Shown: piece after piece, positions 1 through 10,435 of the stretch | Layout of the letters: every line of letters starts with the position of its first letter | Position numbering within the stretch: the first letter of the stretch is position 1 | DNA from: Dyella sp. OK004 | GTDB lineage: Bacteria > Pseudomonadota > Gammaproteobacteria > Xanthomonadales > Rhodanobacteraceae | Assembly (NCBI RefSeq): GCF_900114495.1 | Contig: NZ_FOZI01000002.1 | Span: 124,001-188,000 of the forward strand | Direction of reading: 5' to 3' | Length of the DNA: 64,000 nt | The notes under the pieces: generated by a model | Database searches by the model: none | Seen by the model: the letters and a program-made list of their open reading frames with translations, nothing else | Told to the model about the DNA's origin: nothing | Made by a program: the position numbers and the translations under genes

Positions 1-3000
1 CGGTGCCCGCATTGGCGCGATTGCCGATCTCGTTGATGTTCTTATCGACCGTCTGGAAGCGCTGATCGGTGTAGCTCTTGGACCAGTCCTTGGCCTGGTT
101 GAGCGCCTCGTTCAACTGCCCCACGTTCGCCGCGTCCGTGGTGGCGGTGCCCGCAGCCACGTTGTGGACTACCGTGGCCGAGCCACCCGAATTCAACGTG
201 ACACTGTTGTAGTCGGCGCTGCCGTTGACCGTGGTGTCGTACTTCACCACACCGGACTGCGCGGCCTTGAGCTGGCTCACGTTCACCGCATCGGTGGCCG
301 CTGTGCCGGCCGCCACATTGGTGACCTGCCGCTCGCTACCGGCCGCACCCACCGACACACTGTTGGCACGATCGGCCACCGAGCCGCTGCCCACGGCCAC
401 GCTGTTGCTGGCTGTCGCCTGCGCGCCGGAACCGACCGCCGTGCTGGTGCTGCCGGAAGCCACCGCCCCCGCACCGCCTGCCGTGGCATCCGTGCCGGAT
501 GCCTGCGGCTTGCCCTTGGCCGACGTGTCGTTGACCTGGAAATAGCCGTCTTTGCCGTTCTGCAGATTGGTGACGTTGGTGGTGTTCTGGCTCACCTGCT
601 GATTAGTGGTGTACAGCTGCGAACCGTTCACCACATCCGTGCTGGTCGCCGAGACGGCACCCTGATGCACGTTGCTAATGGTGGTGCCACCAGTCACACC
701 GCCGTCGGTCGAGGTGGTGCCGCCCAGTGTCACGCTGCCCTTGCCGCTGTTGTCGTACTGCACGGCGTTGCTGCTCAGCGTATTGACCTGCGAGCCGATG
801 TTGTTCACCGCCTGATTAGTCGCATTGAGCTGCGAACCATTCACCGCATCGGTGCTGGTGCTGCTCACCCGACCCGCCGCTACGTTGGTGACCGTACGCT
901 CGCTGCCGGCGCTACCCACGCTGACCGTGCTGGTCGGCGCTGCACCCGCGAACTGATACTGCGTGCCATTGATCGTAGTACTGGTGGTCGCGACCGCCGC
1001 CGACGTCGTGGAACCCGCACCGAGCGCCACATCACCTGCGTTGGAGGCCTTCGCCCCCGAACCCAGCGCCACAGCATTCTGTGCCGCCGCGCTGGCGGTA
1101 TCGCCCATTGCCACCGCACCCGCACCGTTCGCGGTCGAGGTATTGCCGAGCGCGACCGCACCCTGGCCGTTGGCCGTGCTCTGGTTACCCAAAGCCACCG
1201 CACCTTGTCCGGTAGCCGTATTGTTGGCGCCCATCGCCACCGCACCGGTACCGGTGGCGGTGTTCGGATCGCCAATGGCCACCGCGCCGTCGCCCGACGC
1301 GGTATTGCCAACACCGATCGACACTGCCTTGCCGCCGGTAGCCGTGGCTGATTGGCCGATAGCTACCGCGCCCGCCGAGCTGGCGACCGCACCGGTACCC
1401 TGCGCGATGGAGTTACCGCCCGTCGCCTGCGCACCGTTACCGAGCGCGATGTCGTTGGCCGTCGTCGGACTGCCGCTGACGCCAGCGACCGCGCTCGCAC
1501 CCTGCGCGATCGAGCCGTTGCCGTAGGCGTTCGCGGCAGGACCCACAGCGATGCTGTCGGTGCCGGCTGCATTGCTGTCGGCCAATGTGGAGTTGGCATG
1601 GAAATACTTGATGCCGCCGCCGTTGATCGAACCGCTGATCTGGTTCAACACGTTCTGTACGGAGTTGTAGGTGTTGCCGCCGTAGTTGAGGCTGGTCGTC
1701 ACCGTGCCGGTGGTCGGGTCATAGCTGCTGCCGCCGCCCAGCGAGGTCGCGGTCGAACTGCCGAGGTTGTTCAGCGCATTGCCCACCGCGTAGAGCTGCG
1801 AGCCGTTCACCGCGTCGGTTGAAGACGAGGTAACCGTGCCGGCCGCTACGTTGGTGATCTGGCGCTCCTTGCCGGCGGCGCCCACTGACACCACCGAGCT
1901 GGCCGAAGCACCGGCAACCGTGCCGCCGTTGATCGTGTACGGGCCGGTCGATGCCGAAGCCGTCACCGAGTTCGCACCCAGCGCCACATCATCGGCATTG
2001 TTCGCTACCGCACCCTGGCCGATGGCCACGCTATCCGTGCCGACGGCGCTGGAATCCGTGCCCGTCGAATTGGCATGGAAGTACTTGGTGCCGGTGGCGT
2101 AGATGTTGTTGACCTGGTTACCCAGATTGGTGATCGCCGTGGTGTTGCCGGCCACCTGCTGATTGGTCGTGTACAGCTGCGAACCGTTCACCGCATCGGT
2201 GCTGGTGGATGACAGATTCCCCGGCGCGACATTGGTCAGGGTGACCGGCGTGGTGGAACCCGCGCCGCCCAGCGTCACGCTGGTCTTGCCGGCGTTGTCG
2301 TACTGCACCGCGTTACCGGACAGTGTGCCGATCTGCGTGCCGAGGCTATCCACCGCCTGATTGGTCGCATACAGCTGCGAACCATTGACGGCATCGGTGC
2401 TGGTCCTGCTCAACTGCCCCGCCGCGACATTCTGGATCTGCCTGCCGCCTACGCTCAGCGCTGCTGTCGGTGTGGCGCCGGCAAAGGTGTAGCTGGTGCC
2501 ATTGATAGTTGCGCCACTTACTGCGGTGGTCGCAGAGGTCGTGCTATTGGCACCCAGCGCCACATCGTTGGCATTGTTCGCTACCGCACCCTGGCCGATG
2601 GCCACGCTGTCCGTACCGACGGCGCTGGAATCCGTGCCGGTCGAGTTGGCGTGGAAGTACTTCGTACCCGTCGCGTAGATGTTGTTGACCTGGCTGCCCA
2701 GATTATTGATCGACGTGGTGTTGTTGGCGATGTTGGTGGTGTTGCTGCTCACCTGCTGGTTGGTGGTGTACAGCTGCGAGCCGTTCACCGCATTGGTGCT
2801 GGTTGCGCTGAGCGTGGCGGGTGCGACGTTGGTGATCGACTGCGGCGAGCCGCTGCCGTGGCTAGCGTCATAGGCATTCAGCGACGAGTTCCACTGCAAG
2901 GCGTCCTGCTGCAGCGCTGTGATGTTGGTGGTGTTGCTGGTGACCTGATTACCGAGATTGGTGATCGACGTGGTGTTGTTGGACACCTGCTGGTTGGTGG

Positions 3001-6000
3001 CATACAGCTGCGAGCCGTTGACGGCATCCGTGCTGGTCGAGGTGAGGTTGCCTGCCGCCACGTTGGTCAGATTGACCGGCGTGGTGGAGCCCGCACCGCC
3101 CAGCGTCACGCTGGTCTTGCCAGTGTTGTCGTACTGCACCGCGTTACCGGACAGCGTGCCGATCTGCGTACCGAGGCTGTCCACTGCCTGGTTGGTGGCG
3201 TACAGCTGCGAACCATTCACCGCATCGGTGCTGGTGCCGCTCAGACGACCGGCGGCGACGTTGGTGACGGTGCGCTCACCGCCCACTGTACCTACGCTGA
3301 CCGTGCTGGTCGGGCTGGTGCCCGCGAAGCTGTAGCTGGTGCCGTTGATCGTGGTGCCGCTGGTGCCCACGGCAGCCGCCGTGGCCGAACCCGCACCCAG
3401 CGCCACATCACCGGCGCTCGCGCCAGCAGTGGCACCTTGGCCCAGGGCGATCGCACCTGTCTGCGAGGCCGTGCTGGTCGCACCAAGCGCAATCGCGTTG
3501 GCGCCCGTGGCCTGCGCGCCGGTGTTGATGTTGCCGCCGATGGCGATGGAGTTGGCTCCGCCTGCGAGCGTTTTCTTGCCGATGGCGATCGCGTCATCCA
3601 CCGCTGCGGTGGTCGCACTGGCACCGATGGCGATGCCATTCGCGCCGTTTGCTGTGGCGCCGTCGCCACCCGCGAAGCTGCTCACGCCCAATGCCTTGGT
3701 ATTGGCGCCGATGCCGGTCGCATTGGCTGCTGTGGCTTGCGCACTGTCACCCGCTGCAAAGGAGCTGGTGGCTGTGGCCTGAGTGTTGGCGCCGATCGCC
3801 GCCGAGTTGATGCCGCTCGCCGCGGCCTTGTCGCCGACCGCCGCGCTGCTCACCGCATTAGCCTGTGTATTGGCACCGAGTGCCACGCCGTTCGCGCCAT
3901 TCGTCTTGGACGAATCGCCGATAGCGACGCTGCTGGTTCCCGTGGCTTTCGTGAACACGCCCAGGGCCACGCTATTGGTGTCGTTGGCCGTCGCGGTGTT
4001 GCCCATGGCGATGGACGACCCGCCATTGGCGACTGACTGCGGACCGACAGCCACCGACTCCGCGCCGACGGGCTGGCTATCCGCCGCCGTCGAGTTGGCG
4101 TGGAAATACTTGGTGCCTGTGGCGTAGATGTTGTTGACCTGGTTGCCCAGATTGGTGATCGACGTAGTGTTGTTGGCGATGTTGGTGGTGTTCTGGCTCA
4201 CCTGCTGATTGGTCGCGTACAACTGCGAGCCGTTGACTGCATCCGTGCTGGTCGAGGTGAGGTTGCCTGCCGCCACGTTGGTCAGATTAACCGGCGTGGT
4301 GGAGCCCGCGCCGCCCAGCGTCACACTGGTCTTGCCGGTGTTGTCGTACTGCACCGCGTTACCGGACAGCGTGCCGATCTGCGTACCGAGGCTGTCCACC
4401 GCCTGATTGGTCGCATACAGCTGCGAACCGTTCACCGCATCAGTACTGGTGCCACTCAGACGACCGGCGGCAACGTTGGTGACGGTGCGCTCGCTACCCA
4501 CCGCACCCACGCTCACCGTGCTGCCGGGGTTGGTGCCCGCGAAGCTGTAGCTGGTGCCGTTGATGGTGGTGCCGGCCGTGCCTACAGCGGCGGCCGTGGT
4601 CGAGTTCGCGCCCAGAGCCACATCGTTGGCGTTGTTCGCCACGGCACTCTGGCCGATCGCTACGCTGTTCGCACCAGTCGCCGTGCTGTCCGTGCCGGTC
4701 GAATTGGCATGGAAGTACTTGGTGCCGGTGGCGTAGATGTTGTTGACCTGACTACCCAGGTTAGTAATCGACGTGGTGTTGTTGGCGATGTTGTTGGTGT
4801 TCGTCGTGACTTGTTGGTTGGTGGCGTATAGCTGTGAACCATTCACCGCATCCGTGCTGGTCGAAGACAAGTTGCCCGGCGCCAGGTTGGTCACCGTTAC
4901 CGGCGTGGTCGAACCCACTCCACCCAGCGTCACGCTGGTCTTGGCGCTGCTGTCGTACTGCACGGCATTGCCCGTCGCGGCGCCCACCACCGCTTGCAGC
5001 TGGCTGACATTGACTGCATCGCTCGCCGCACTGCCCGCTGCCACGCCGGTGATCTGGCGATTGCCGACGTTGACTTCGCCCGCCGAGGTCTGCGGTGCGG
5101 TCAAGCCATAAGCCGTGTAGTTGCTTTGCGCACCGCGGGTATCGGCCGAACCGGCACCCAGAGCGACGTCGTTGGCGAAAGTGGTCTTGGCGCCATTGCC
5201 CATGGCCACACTGTTGGTACCACCGGAGCTGGCGCTGGTGCCGATCGCCACGCTATCGGTGCCAACGGCGCTCGAATCGGTGCCGGTCGAATTGGCGTGG
5301 AAGTACTTGGTGCCCGTGGCGTAGATGTTGTTGACCTGATTGCCCAGGTTGGTGATCGAGGTCGTATTGCCCGCCACCTGCTGGTTGGTCGCGTTGAGCT
5401 GCGAACCGTTCACCGCGTCCGTGCTGGTCGATGACAGCGTGCCCGCAGCGACGTTGGTGATCTTCTGAGCCGAGCCGCTACCGTGGCTGGCGTCATAGGC
5501 GCCCAGCGACGAATTCCACTGCAAGGCATCTTGCTGCAGCGCCGTGATGTTATTGGTATTGCTGGTGACTTGAGTGCCGAGATTGGTGATCGACGTGGTG
5601 TTGTTGGCGATGTTGGTGGTATTGGTGCTCACCTGCTGGTTGGTTGCGTACAGCTGCGAACCATTGATCGCATCCGTGCTGGCCGACGAGATCACACCTG
5701 CCGCCACGTTCTGGATCTGGCGTTCCGCGCCAGCCGCGCCGACTGAAACCACACCGTTGGCCGCATTGGCGATACCCGCCGCCGTGCCGCCGAAGGCCGC
5801 CGTCGTGCCTGTATGCGGTGCTGACGTGGTGCTGTTGGCGCCCAGCGCCACGTCATTCGCATTGTTCGCCACGGCACTCTGACCGATGGCTACGCTGTTG
5901 GCGCCGGTTGCCGTGCTGTCCGTGCCGGTGGAGTTGGCGTGGAAGTACTTGGTGCCAGTCGCGTAGATGTTGTTGACCTGGTTACCCAGGTTGGTGATCG

Positions 6001-9000
6001 ACGTGGTATTGCCCGCCACCTGCTGATTGGTCGCATACAACTGCGAACCGTTCACCGCGTCGGTGCTGGTCGCATTGAGTGCGCCGGCCGATACGCTGGT
6101 CAGTGTGCGGGTGGCACCACCGGCATTGGCGAAGTTCACCGTGGTGCCGCCAGTAGCCGCGCCCACCGTGATCGGATTGGTGTTGCTCGGACTGATGCCG
6201 CCCACCTGCTGCACTAGACCGGCCGTACCGTTGTTGATGTTGTTGATCGACGTGGTGTTGTTGGCGATGTTAGTGGTGTTGGTGCTCACCTGTTGGTTGG
6301 TCGCGTACAGCTGCGAGCCGTTCACCGCGTCGGTGCTGGTCGCATTCAAGGTGGCCGGCGTGAGATTGGTGATCTTCACCGTACCCGCTGCGCCACTGCC
6401 ACCGGTCGCCCCCAGCGTGATGGTATTGCCACCAGCCGCGTCGTACTTCACGGCGATCGCAGCAGTATTGGTCACGTCAGTATTCAGTGCTGTCAGCGCT
6501 GCACCCGCATTGTTCTGTGGGGTAGCGCCGGTGTTCGCACCCGTCGTGCTGATGTTATTGATGCTGTAGCTCGGTGCGGAGACGGTGCCCGTTGCTGCGT
6601 TGTAGGTCGAACCACCGCCCAAATTGCTTGCCGTGCTGGTGCCAAGACTGGTGACCTGACCGCTCAGCGTATTGCCGACGTTGTAGAGCTGGCTGCCGTT
6701 TACCGCGTCAGTGCTGGTAGCGCTGACTTCACCGTCGGCCATCTGAGTGATCTGGCGCTTACCCACCGCCACTGCGCCAATGGCCGACGCCTGATTCACA
6801 GCGAAGGTCTTACCGTTCACCACAGCATTTGCTGTGGTGTAGTTGGTGGTCGCGTCCGCGCCGTTGCTGGTTGTGCCAGTACCCAAGGCCACGTCGCCGG
6901 CTTTGCCGGCCACCGCGCCCGAACCCACCGCCGTGCTGTTCACACCGGTGGCGACTGGTGCCGTATAGGTGCTGGGATTACCGATGATCCATTTGTTCGC
7001 CGCTGCCGTAGTCGACGTGGTCAGCTGGCTGACATTCACCGCATCGGTTGGGTTTACGCCTGCTGTCAGATTGGTGATGGTCACACCGCTCGCCGGCGCG
7101 CCCGCGCCACCCGTGGCACCCAACGTAATGGTGTTGCCGCCGGCAGCGTCGTATTTCACCGCGATGTTGGCCGTGTTGGCGACATTGTTGTTCAGGGCGC
7201 TCAGAGCACCGGCCACCGTGGTCTGCGTGGCAGGACTGCCCACCGCGCCCGTTGTGCTGACCCCATTGATCGGCTGGTTGAAGCCGCTGATCGCGCCAGT
7301 GCTGGCGCTGTAGCTGGCGCCGCCACCCAGCGCGCTCGCGGTGGAGCTGCCCAGGCTGTTGACACCGGTTACTACGGAATTCAACTGCGAGCCGTTGATC
7401 GCGTCGGTGCTGCTGGCGGAGATCACGCCTGCTGCCAGGTTCTGGATCTGGCGTTCCGTACCCATGGTACCCACCGAGACCACACCATTGGCCGCACTGG
7501 CGATGCCTGCCGCGGTACCGCCGTACACCGCCGTGGTACCCGCGTGCGGAGCTGCCGTCGTGCTGTTCGCACCCAACGCCACGTCGTTGGCGTTGTTCGC
7601 TACGGCGCTCTGACCGATGGCTACGCTGTTCGCGCCGGTCGCCGTGCTATCCGTGCCAGTGGAATTGGCGTGGAAGTACTTGGTGCCAGTCGCGTAGATG
7701 TTATTGACCTGATTGCCCAGGTTGGTGATCGAGGTGGTATTGCCGGCCACCTGCTGGTTGGTGGCATACAACTGCGAACCATTCACTGCATCGGTACTAG
7801 TGGCGTTAAGCGCACCGGCCGACACGCTGGTCAGCGTGCGCGTACCGCCGCTGGCGTTGGAAAAATTCACCGTCGTGCCGCCGGTGGCCGCACCCACCGT
7901 GATCGGGTTGGTGTTGCTGGGACTGATGCCACCGACTTGCTGCACCAGACCGGCCGTACCGTTGTTGATGTTGTTGATCGACGTGGTGTTGTTGGCGATG
8001 TTGGTGGTGTTCGTCGTGACCTGTTGATTGGTTGCGTACAGCTGCGAACCATTCACTGCGTCGGTGCTGCTCGCGCTCAGCGTTGCCGGAGTCAGGTTAG
8101 TGATCTTCACCGTACCGGTAGCGCCGGTACCACCCGTCGCGCCCAAGGTAACGGTGTTGCCGTTCGGAGCGTCATATTTCACCGCGATATTGGCGAGGTT
8201 GGCGGTGTTGTTATTGAGCGCGCTCAAAGCACCGGCCACCGTGGTCTGCGTGGTCGGACTGCCCACGGCACCGGTGGTGCTGACACCGTTGATCGGCTGA
8301 CTGAAGCCGCTGATCGTGCCGGTGCTGGTGTTGTAGGCCGCGCTTCCGCCGAGGGTGCTCGCGGCGGAATTACCCAGGTTGGTCACCGTTGTACCGAGGC
8401 TGGTAACGGCCTGGTTCGTCCCATACAGCTGGCTGCCATTGATCGCATCCGTGCTGGTGCCGCTGATGCGGCCCGCAGCCACATTGGTGATCTGCCGCTC
8501 CGTGCCGGAGGCGCCGACACTCACTACGCCACCAGCAGCCGGTGTGGCACCAGCGAAGTTGTAGGTCGTGCCGTTGATCGTGGTGCTGGCTGTCGGGTTC
8601 GATGCAGCCACAGTGGAGCTGTTGCCCAGCACGACGGCGCCATCCAGACCGGTGGCGACGGTGACGTTGCTGCCCACCACGAACGCATTGTTGGCGTTGA
8701 TGGTGTTGTTATTGCCCAGCGAGTAGGAGCCCGTGCCGGTGATGACGGTGGGATCGCCTATGGCGCCCGAGTTGTTGCCACTGACCGTGTTACCGGTGCC
8801 GATGCTGATGCTCTGCGAACCGGTGGCCTTGGCGCTCTTGCCGATAGCGATGGCACTGCCGGCGGCGCTGGCGGCGTCGCCAGCGGCAAGGCCGAAAGCG
8901 GCCGTAACGGAGGCGCCGCGGCCAAAAGCCACGCCCGATGTCGCGGCAGAGGCAACCGAGGTCTGGCCGCCGATGGCGATCGCGTCTGAAGCCTGCGCAC

Positions 9001-10435
9001 TGGCGCCAGCGGTAGCGTTACCGCCAATCGCCGTGGCGCCTGCCGCTGAGGCTGTGGCTGAGGAGCCGATCGCCGTCGCGTTCGCGGCAGACGCCTTGGA
9101 GTTATAACCAATCGCTTGCGACTGGCCACCCGTTGCCGAGGTCTGATTGCCGATCGCCGTATCGTTGGCTACGGTGCCGGAGCCGGACACGCCCGCCAGA
9201 GCGGTACCCCCGAGCGCCAGCGAACCGGTGTTGTAGGCATTAACTCCGTTGCCGATGGCCACCGCCGATTGGCCGACCGCATTGGCCGACTGGCCAATCG
9301 CCGTGGACTGGTTGCCGGTTGCACTCGAACCTGATGCCCCCGCGTGACCGCCGATAGAGATCGCGTCGGTGCCTGTGGCATTCGCGAAATCACCAATGGC
9401 GGTCTGTGAACCGGCACCGATCGCGCTTGCGTTGTTGCCAATGGCGGTTGGCGATGCACCTGAGGCGCCAGTGACGATCGACCGCGAATTATTGCCAATC
9501 GCCACGCCACCGTTCTTATTGGCGGTGGTGGAAGTGACCTGTGCAGAGGCACCAAGCGCGACGTCGCCGGCTCCACCTGTTGCCTTTGCACTAACGCCAA
9601 TGGCAATGCTCGGGACCAAGCCACCAGCAGGCGTATTCGCCAAAGCCTGACGACCTATAGCGATGTCCCCCTGGTTGGTCGAGGTGGCGCCATCCCCCTG
9701 CGCGATGCCATAGGCTGCACTAACGGTCGAGCCGCGGCCGAGCGCGATGCCGGAAGTACCGGCTGACGACACGGACGATTGACCACCAATAGCGATCGCA
9801 TCTGTGGCTGTTGCCTGTGCGCCCTTGGTGGCGTTACTGCCAATAGCGATCGCACCCGAACCGGATGCGGTGGTGGAGTTGGCCACGGAGAGTGGCGTTG
9901 TGCCATCGCCACCGGCACCGCCGATAGCTACCGTATTGAGTGCGGTGGCATTGCTACCGAAGCCGAGCGCTGTGCTGCCTGTGCCGGAAGCTGCCGCCTC
10001 GATACCGATACCTGTGCCCCAAGTGGACGCAGAACTGAGGATGCCGAAAGCCGAAGCGCCATTGCCATTGGCCTGAGCGAACGAACCGTAGACCGTCACT
10101 CCTGTGTAACCGTTGCCAGCCGCATTGCAACCAGCCACGTTGGAGTAGGTGCCGCTACCGTCCGTCGCCTGGGCCGAAGTTCCGCCCGGGTTGGTTCTTC
10201 CGACTACGCCGCTGCTGCCAGTGGTGCAGCTCTGACCAGAGGTATAGGTATTAGCAAATGCGGCCGAAGGCCAAAACTGCACTGCAGTGGCCAGGGTCAC
10301 CGCTAGCGTGCCGAGCTTCCATCCATGGGGTGCCGTGCTGCCCGTCGTGGTGCCGCTGTTTAGTTTGGCCAGCTCGGAAGCCACCACGACCTGGCCCAAC
10401 GACCGATTCCACACCTTGCTGAAGATTCTGTTCAT
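1..10435 (-). CDS. Giant trimeric autotransporter adhesin (YadA/Hia/SadA type), 3' end outside window
   Basis: Surface fibre adhesin (type Vc secretion), 3,478 codons visible. The start ATG at 10433-10435 opens an extended signal peptide: MNRIFSKVWNRSLGQ then VVVASELAK (ESPR), then a hydrophobic stretch ending FWPSAAFA. Next come YadA-head repeats of the A-I-G-x-x-A type (about residues 60-620), again near 4020-3400 and 1560-1020. The stalk holds 20 necks of the form DAVNGSQL, three DAVNVSQL variants, eight HANS motifs (KYFHANS, near 1600, 2075, 2650, 4100, 4700, 5290, 5930 and 7670) and two DALL-like stretches (DALQWNSSLNAYDASHG, near 2890 and 5520). The left edge reaches the final coiled coil (VDKNINEIGNRANAG), so only the roughly 70-residue beta-barrel anchor is missing. 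The frame agrees at both ends and at several checked points, but not every codon was checked. Stop codon not seen. Confidence 0.95.
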   Translation of the reverse strand, partial: MNRIFSKVWNRSLGQVVVASELAKLNSGTTTGSTAPHGWKLGTLAVTLATAVQFWPSAAFANTYTSGQSCTTGSSGVVGRTNPGGTSAQATDGSGTYSNVAGCNAAGNGYTGVTVYGSFAQANGNGASAFGILSSASTWGTGIGIEAAASGTGSTALGFGSNATALNTVAIGGAGGDGTTPLSVANSTTASGSGAIAIGSNATKGAQATATDAIAIGGQSSVSSAGTSGIALGRGSTVSAAYGIAQGDGATSTNQGDIAIGRQALANTPAGGLVPSIAIGVSAKATGGAGDVALGASAQVTSTTANKNGGVAIGNNSRSIVTGASGASPTAIGNNASAIGAGSQTAIGDFANATGTDAISIGGHAGASGSSATGNQSTAIGQSANAVGQSAVAIGNGVNAYNTGSLALGGTALAGVSGSGTVANDTAIGNQTSATGGQSQAIGYNSKASAANATAIGSSATASAAGATAIGGNATAGASAQASDAIAIGGQTSVASAATSGVAFGRGASVTAAFGLAAGDAASAAGSAIAIGKSAKATGSQSISIGTGNTVSGNNSGAIGDPTVITGTGSYSLGNNNTINANNAFVVGSNVTVATGLDGAVVLGNSSTVAASNPTASTTINGTTYNFAGATPAAGGVVSVGASGTERQITNVAAGRISGTSTDAINGSQLYGTNQAVTSLGTTVTNLGNSAASTLGGSAAYNTSTGTISGFSQPINGVSTTGAVGSPTTQTTVAGALSALNNNTANLANIAVKYDAPNGNTVTLGATGGTGATGTVKITNLTPATLSASSTDAVNGSQLYATNQQVTTNTTNIANNTTSINNINNGTAGLVQQVGGISPSNTNPITVGAATGGTTVNFSNASGGTRTLTSVSAGALNATSTDAVNGSQLYATNQQVAGNTTSITNLGNQVNNIYATGTKYFHANSTGTDSTATGANSVAIGQSAVANNANDVALGANSTTAAPHAGTTAVYGGTAAGIASAANGVVSVGTMGTERQIQNLAAGVISASSTDAINGSQLNSVVTGVNSLGSSTASALGGGASYSASTGAISGFNQPINGVSTTGAVGSPATQTTVAGALSALNNNVANTANIAVKYDAAGGNTITLGATGGAGAPASGVTITNLTAGVNPTDAVNVSQLTTSTTAAANKWIIGNPSTYTAPVATGVNSTAVGSGAVAGKAGDVALGTGTTSNGADATTNYTTANAVVNGKTFAVNQASAIGAVAVGKRQITQMADGEVSATSTDAVNGSQLYNVGNTLSGQVTSLGTSTASNLGGGSTYNAATGTVSAPSYSINNISTTGANTGATPQNNAGAALTALNTDVTNTAAIAVKYDAAGGNTITLGATGGSGAAGTVKITNLTPATLNATSTDAVNGSQLYATNQQVSTNTTNIANNTTSINNINNGTAGLVQQVGGISPSNTNPITVGAATGGTTVNFANAGGATRTLTSVSAGALNATSTDAVNGSQLYATNQQVAGNTTSITNLGNQVNNIYATGTKYFHANSTGTDSTATGANSVAIGQSAVANNANDVALGANSTTSAPHTGTTAAFGGTAAGIANAANGVVSVGAAGAERQIQNVAAGVISSASTDAINGSQLYATNQQVSTNTTNIANNTTSITNLGTQVTSNTNNITALQQDALQWNSSLGAYDASHGSGSAQKITNVAAGTLSSTSTDAVNGSQLNATNQQVAGNTTSITNLGNQVNNIYATGTKYFHANSTGTDSSAVGTDSVAIGTSASSGGTNSVAMGNGAKTTFANDVALGAGSADTRGAQSNYTAYGLTAPQTSAGEVNVGNRQITGVAAGSAASDAVNVSQLQAVVGAATGNAVQYDSSAKTSVTLGGVGSTTPVTVTNLAPGNLSSTSTDAVNGSQLYATNQQVTTNTNNIANNTTSITNLGSQVNNIYATGTKYFHANSTGTDSTATGANSVAIGQSAVANNANDVALGANSTTAAAVGTAGTTINGTSYSFAGTNPGSTVSVGAVGSERTVTNVAAGRLSGTSTDAVNGSQLYATNQAVDSLGTQIGTLSGNAVQYDNTGKTSVTLGGAGSTTPVNLTNVAAGNLTSTSTDAVNGSQLYATNQQVSQNTTNIANNTTSITNLGNQVNNIYATGTKYFHANSTAADSQPVGAESVAVGPQSVANGGSSIAMGNTATANDTNSVALGVFTKATGTSSVAIGDSSKTNGANGVALGANTQANAVSSAAVGDKAAASGINSAAIGANTQATATSSFAAGDSAQATAANATGIGANTKALGVSSFAGGDGATANGANGIAIGASATTAAVDDAIAIGKKTLAGGANSIAIGGNINTGAQATGANAIALGATSTASQTGAIALGQGATAGASAGDVALGAGSATAAAVGTSGTTINGTSYSFAGTSPTSTVSVGTVGGERTVTNVAAGRLSGTSTDAVNGSQLYATNQAVDSLGTQIGTLSGNAVQYDNTGKTSVTLGGAGSTTPVNLTNVAAGNLTSTSTDAVNGSQLYATNQQVSNNTTSITNLGNQVTSNTTNITALQQDALQWNSSLNAYDASHGSGSPQSITNVAPATLSATSTNAVNGSQLYTTNQQVSSNTTNIANNTTSINNLGSQVNNIYATGTKYFHANSTGTDSSAVGTDSVAIGQGAVANNANDVALGANSTTSATTAVSGATINGTSYTFAGATPTAALSVGGRQIQNVAAGQLSRTSTDAVNGSQLYATNQAVDSLGTQIGTLSGNAVQYDNAGKTSVTLGGAGSTTPVTLTNVAPGNLSSTSTDAVNGSQLYTTNQQVAGNTTAITNLGNQVNNIYATGTKYFHANSTGTDSSAVGTDSVAIGQGAVANNADDVALGANSVTASASTGPYTINGGTVAGASASSVVSVGAAGKERQITNVAAGTVTSSSTDAVNGSQLYAVGNALNNLGSSTATSLGGGSSYDPTTGTVTTSLNYGGNTYNSVQNVLNQISGSINGGGIKYFHANSTLADSNAAGTDSIAVGPAANAYGNGSIAQGASAVAGVSGSPTTANDIALGNGAQATGGNSIAQGTGAVASSAGAVAIGQSATATGGKAVSIGVGNTASGDGAVAIGDPNTATGTGAVAMGANNTATGQGAVALGNQSTANGQGAVALGNTSTANGAGAVAMGDTASAAAQNAVALGSGAKASNAGDVALGAGSTTSAAVATTSTTINGTQYQFAGAAPTSTVSVGSAGSERTVTNVAAGRVSSTSTDAVNGSQLNATNQAVNNIGSQVNTLSSNAVQYDNSGKGSVTLGGTTSTDGGVTGGTTISNVHQGAVSATSTDVVNGSQLYTTNQQVSQNTTNVTNLQNGKDGYFQVNDTSAKGKPQASGTDATAGGAGAVASGSTSTAVGSGAQATASNSVAVGSGSVADRANSVSVGAAGSERQVTNVAAGTAATDAVNVSQLKAAQSGVVKYDTTVNGSADYNSVTLNSGGSATVVHNVAAGTATTDAANVGQLNEALNQAKDWSKSYTDQRFQTVDKNINEIGNRANAGT
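2161..2360 (-). repeat. 200-base stalk module, copy 1 of 3
   Basis: Nearly the same sequence recurs at 2992-3191 (offset 831) and 4207-4406 (offset 1,215 from copy 2). Both offsets are multiples of three. Each copy encodes a neck, a Gly/Thr-rich beta stretch and the linker leading to the next neck. Confidence 0.8.
2992..3191 (-). repeat. 200-base stalk module, copy 2 of 3
   Basis: In-frame copy of 2161-2360 and 4207-4406 within the adhesin stalk. It follows directly after one of the two DALL-like segments. Confidence 0.8.
4207..4406 (-). repeat. 200-base stalk module, copy 3 of 3
   Basis: In-frame copy of 2161-2360 and 2992-3191. It lies just past the second head-repeat block. Confidence 0.8.
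5654..6440 (-). repeat. Long in-frame internal duplication in the adhesin (copy A; copy B at 7385-8171)
   Basis: This stretch matches 7385-8171 at a constant offset of 1,731 bases (577 codons), checked at the neck, the head-type linker and the HANS motif. Both copies run neck, Ser/Ala-rich head segment, HANS motif, neck, neck. Differences are scattered base changes without frame loss. Confidence 0.8.
7385..8171 (-). repeat. Long in-frame internal duplication in the adhesin (copy B)
   Basis: Partner of 5654-6440, offset 1,731 bases. Similarity falls away after about 8170, where the sequence instead resembles the module around 7080-7360. Confidence 0.8.

Noticed and set aside
1-8450. Regularly spaced repeats that might suggest a CRISPR array
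   Set aside because: Repeats are coding, vary in spacing by multiples of three and encode neck motifs. There are no cas genes.
164-9334. Many long plus-strand open frames, such as 2651-4036 and 6293-8989
   Set aside because: They are the antisense of the repetitive adhesin. The translations are Arg/Gly/Ala/His repeats with no family likeness, and the minus-strand frame is a clear adhesin.
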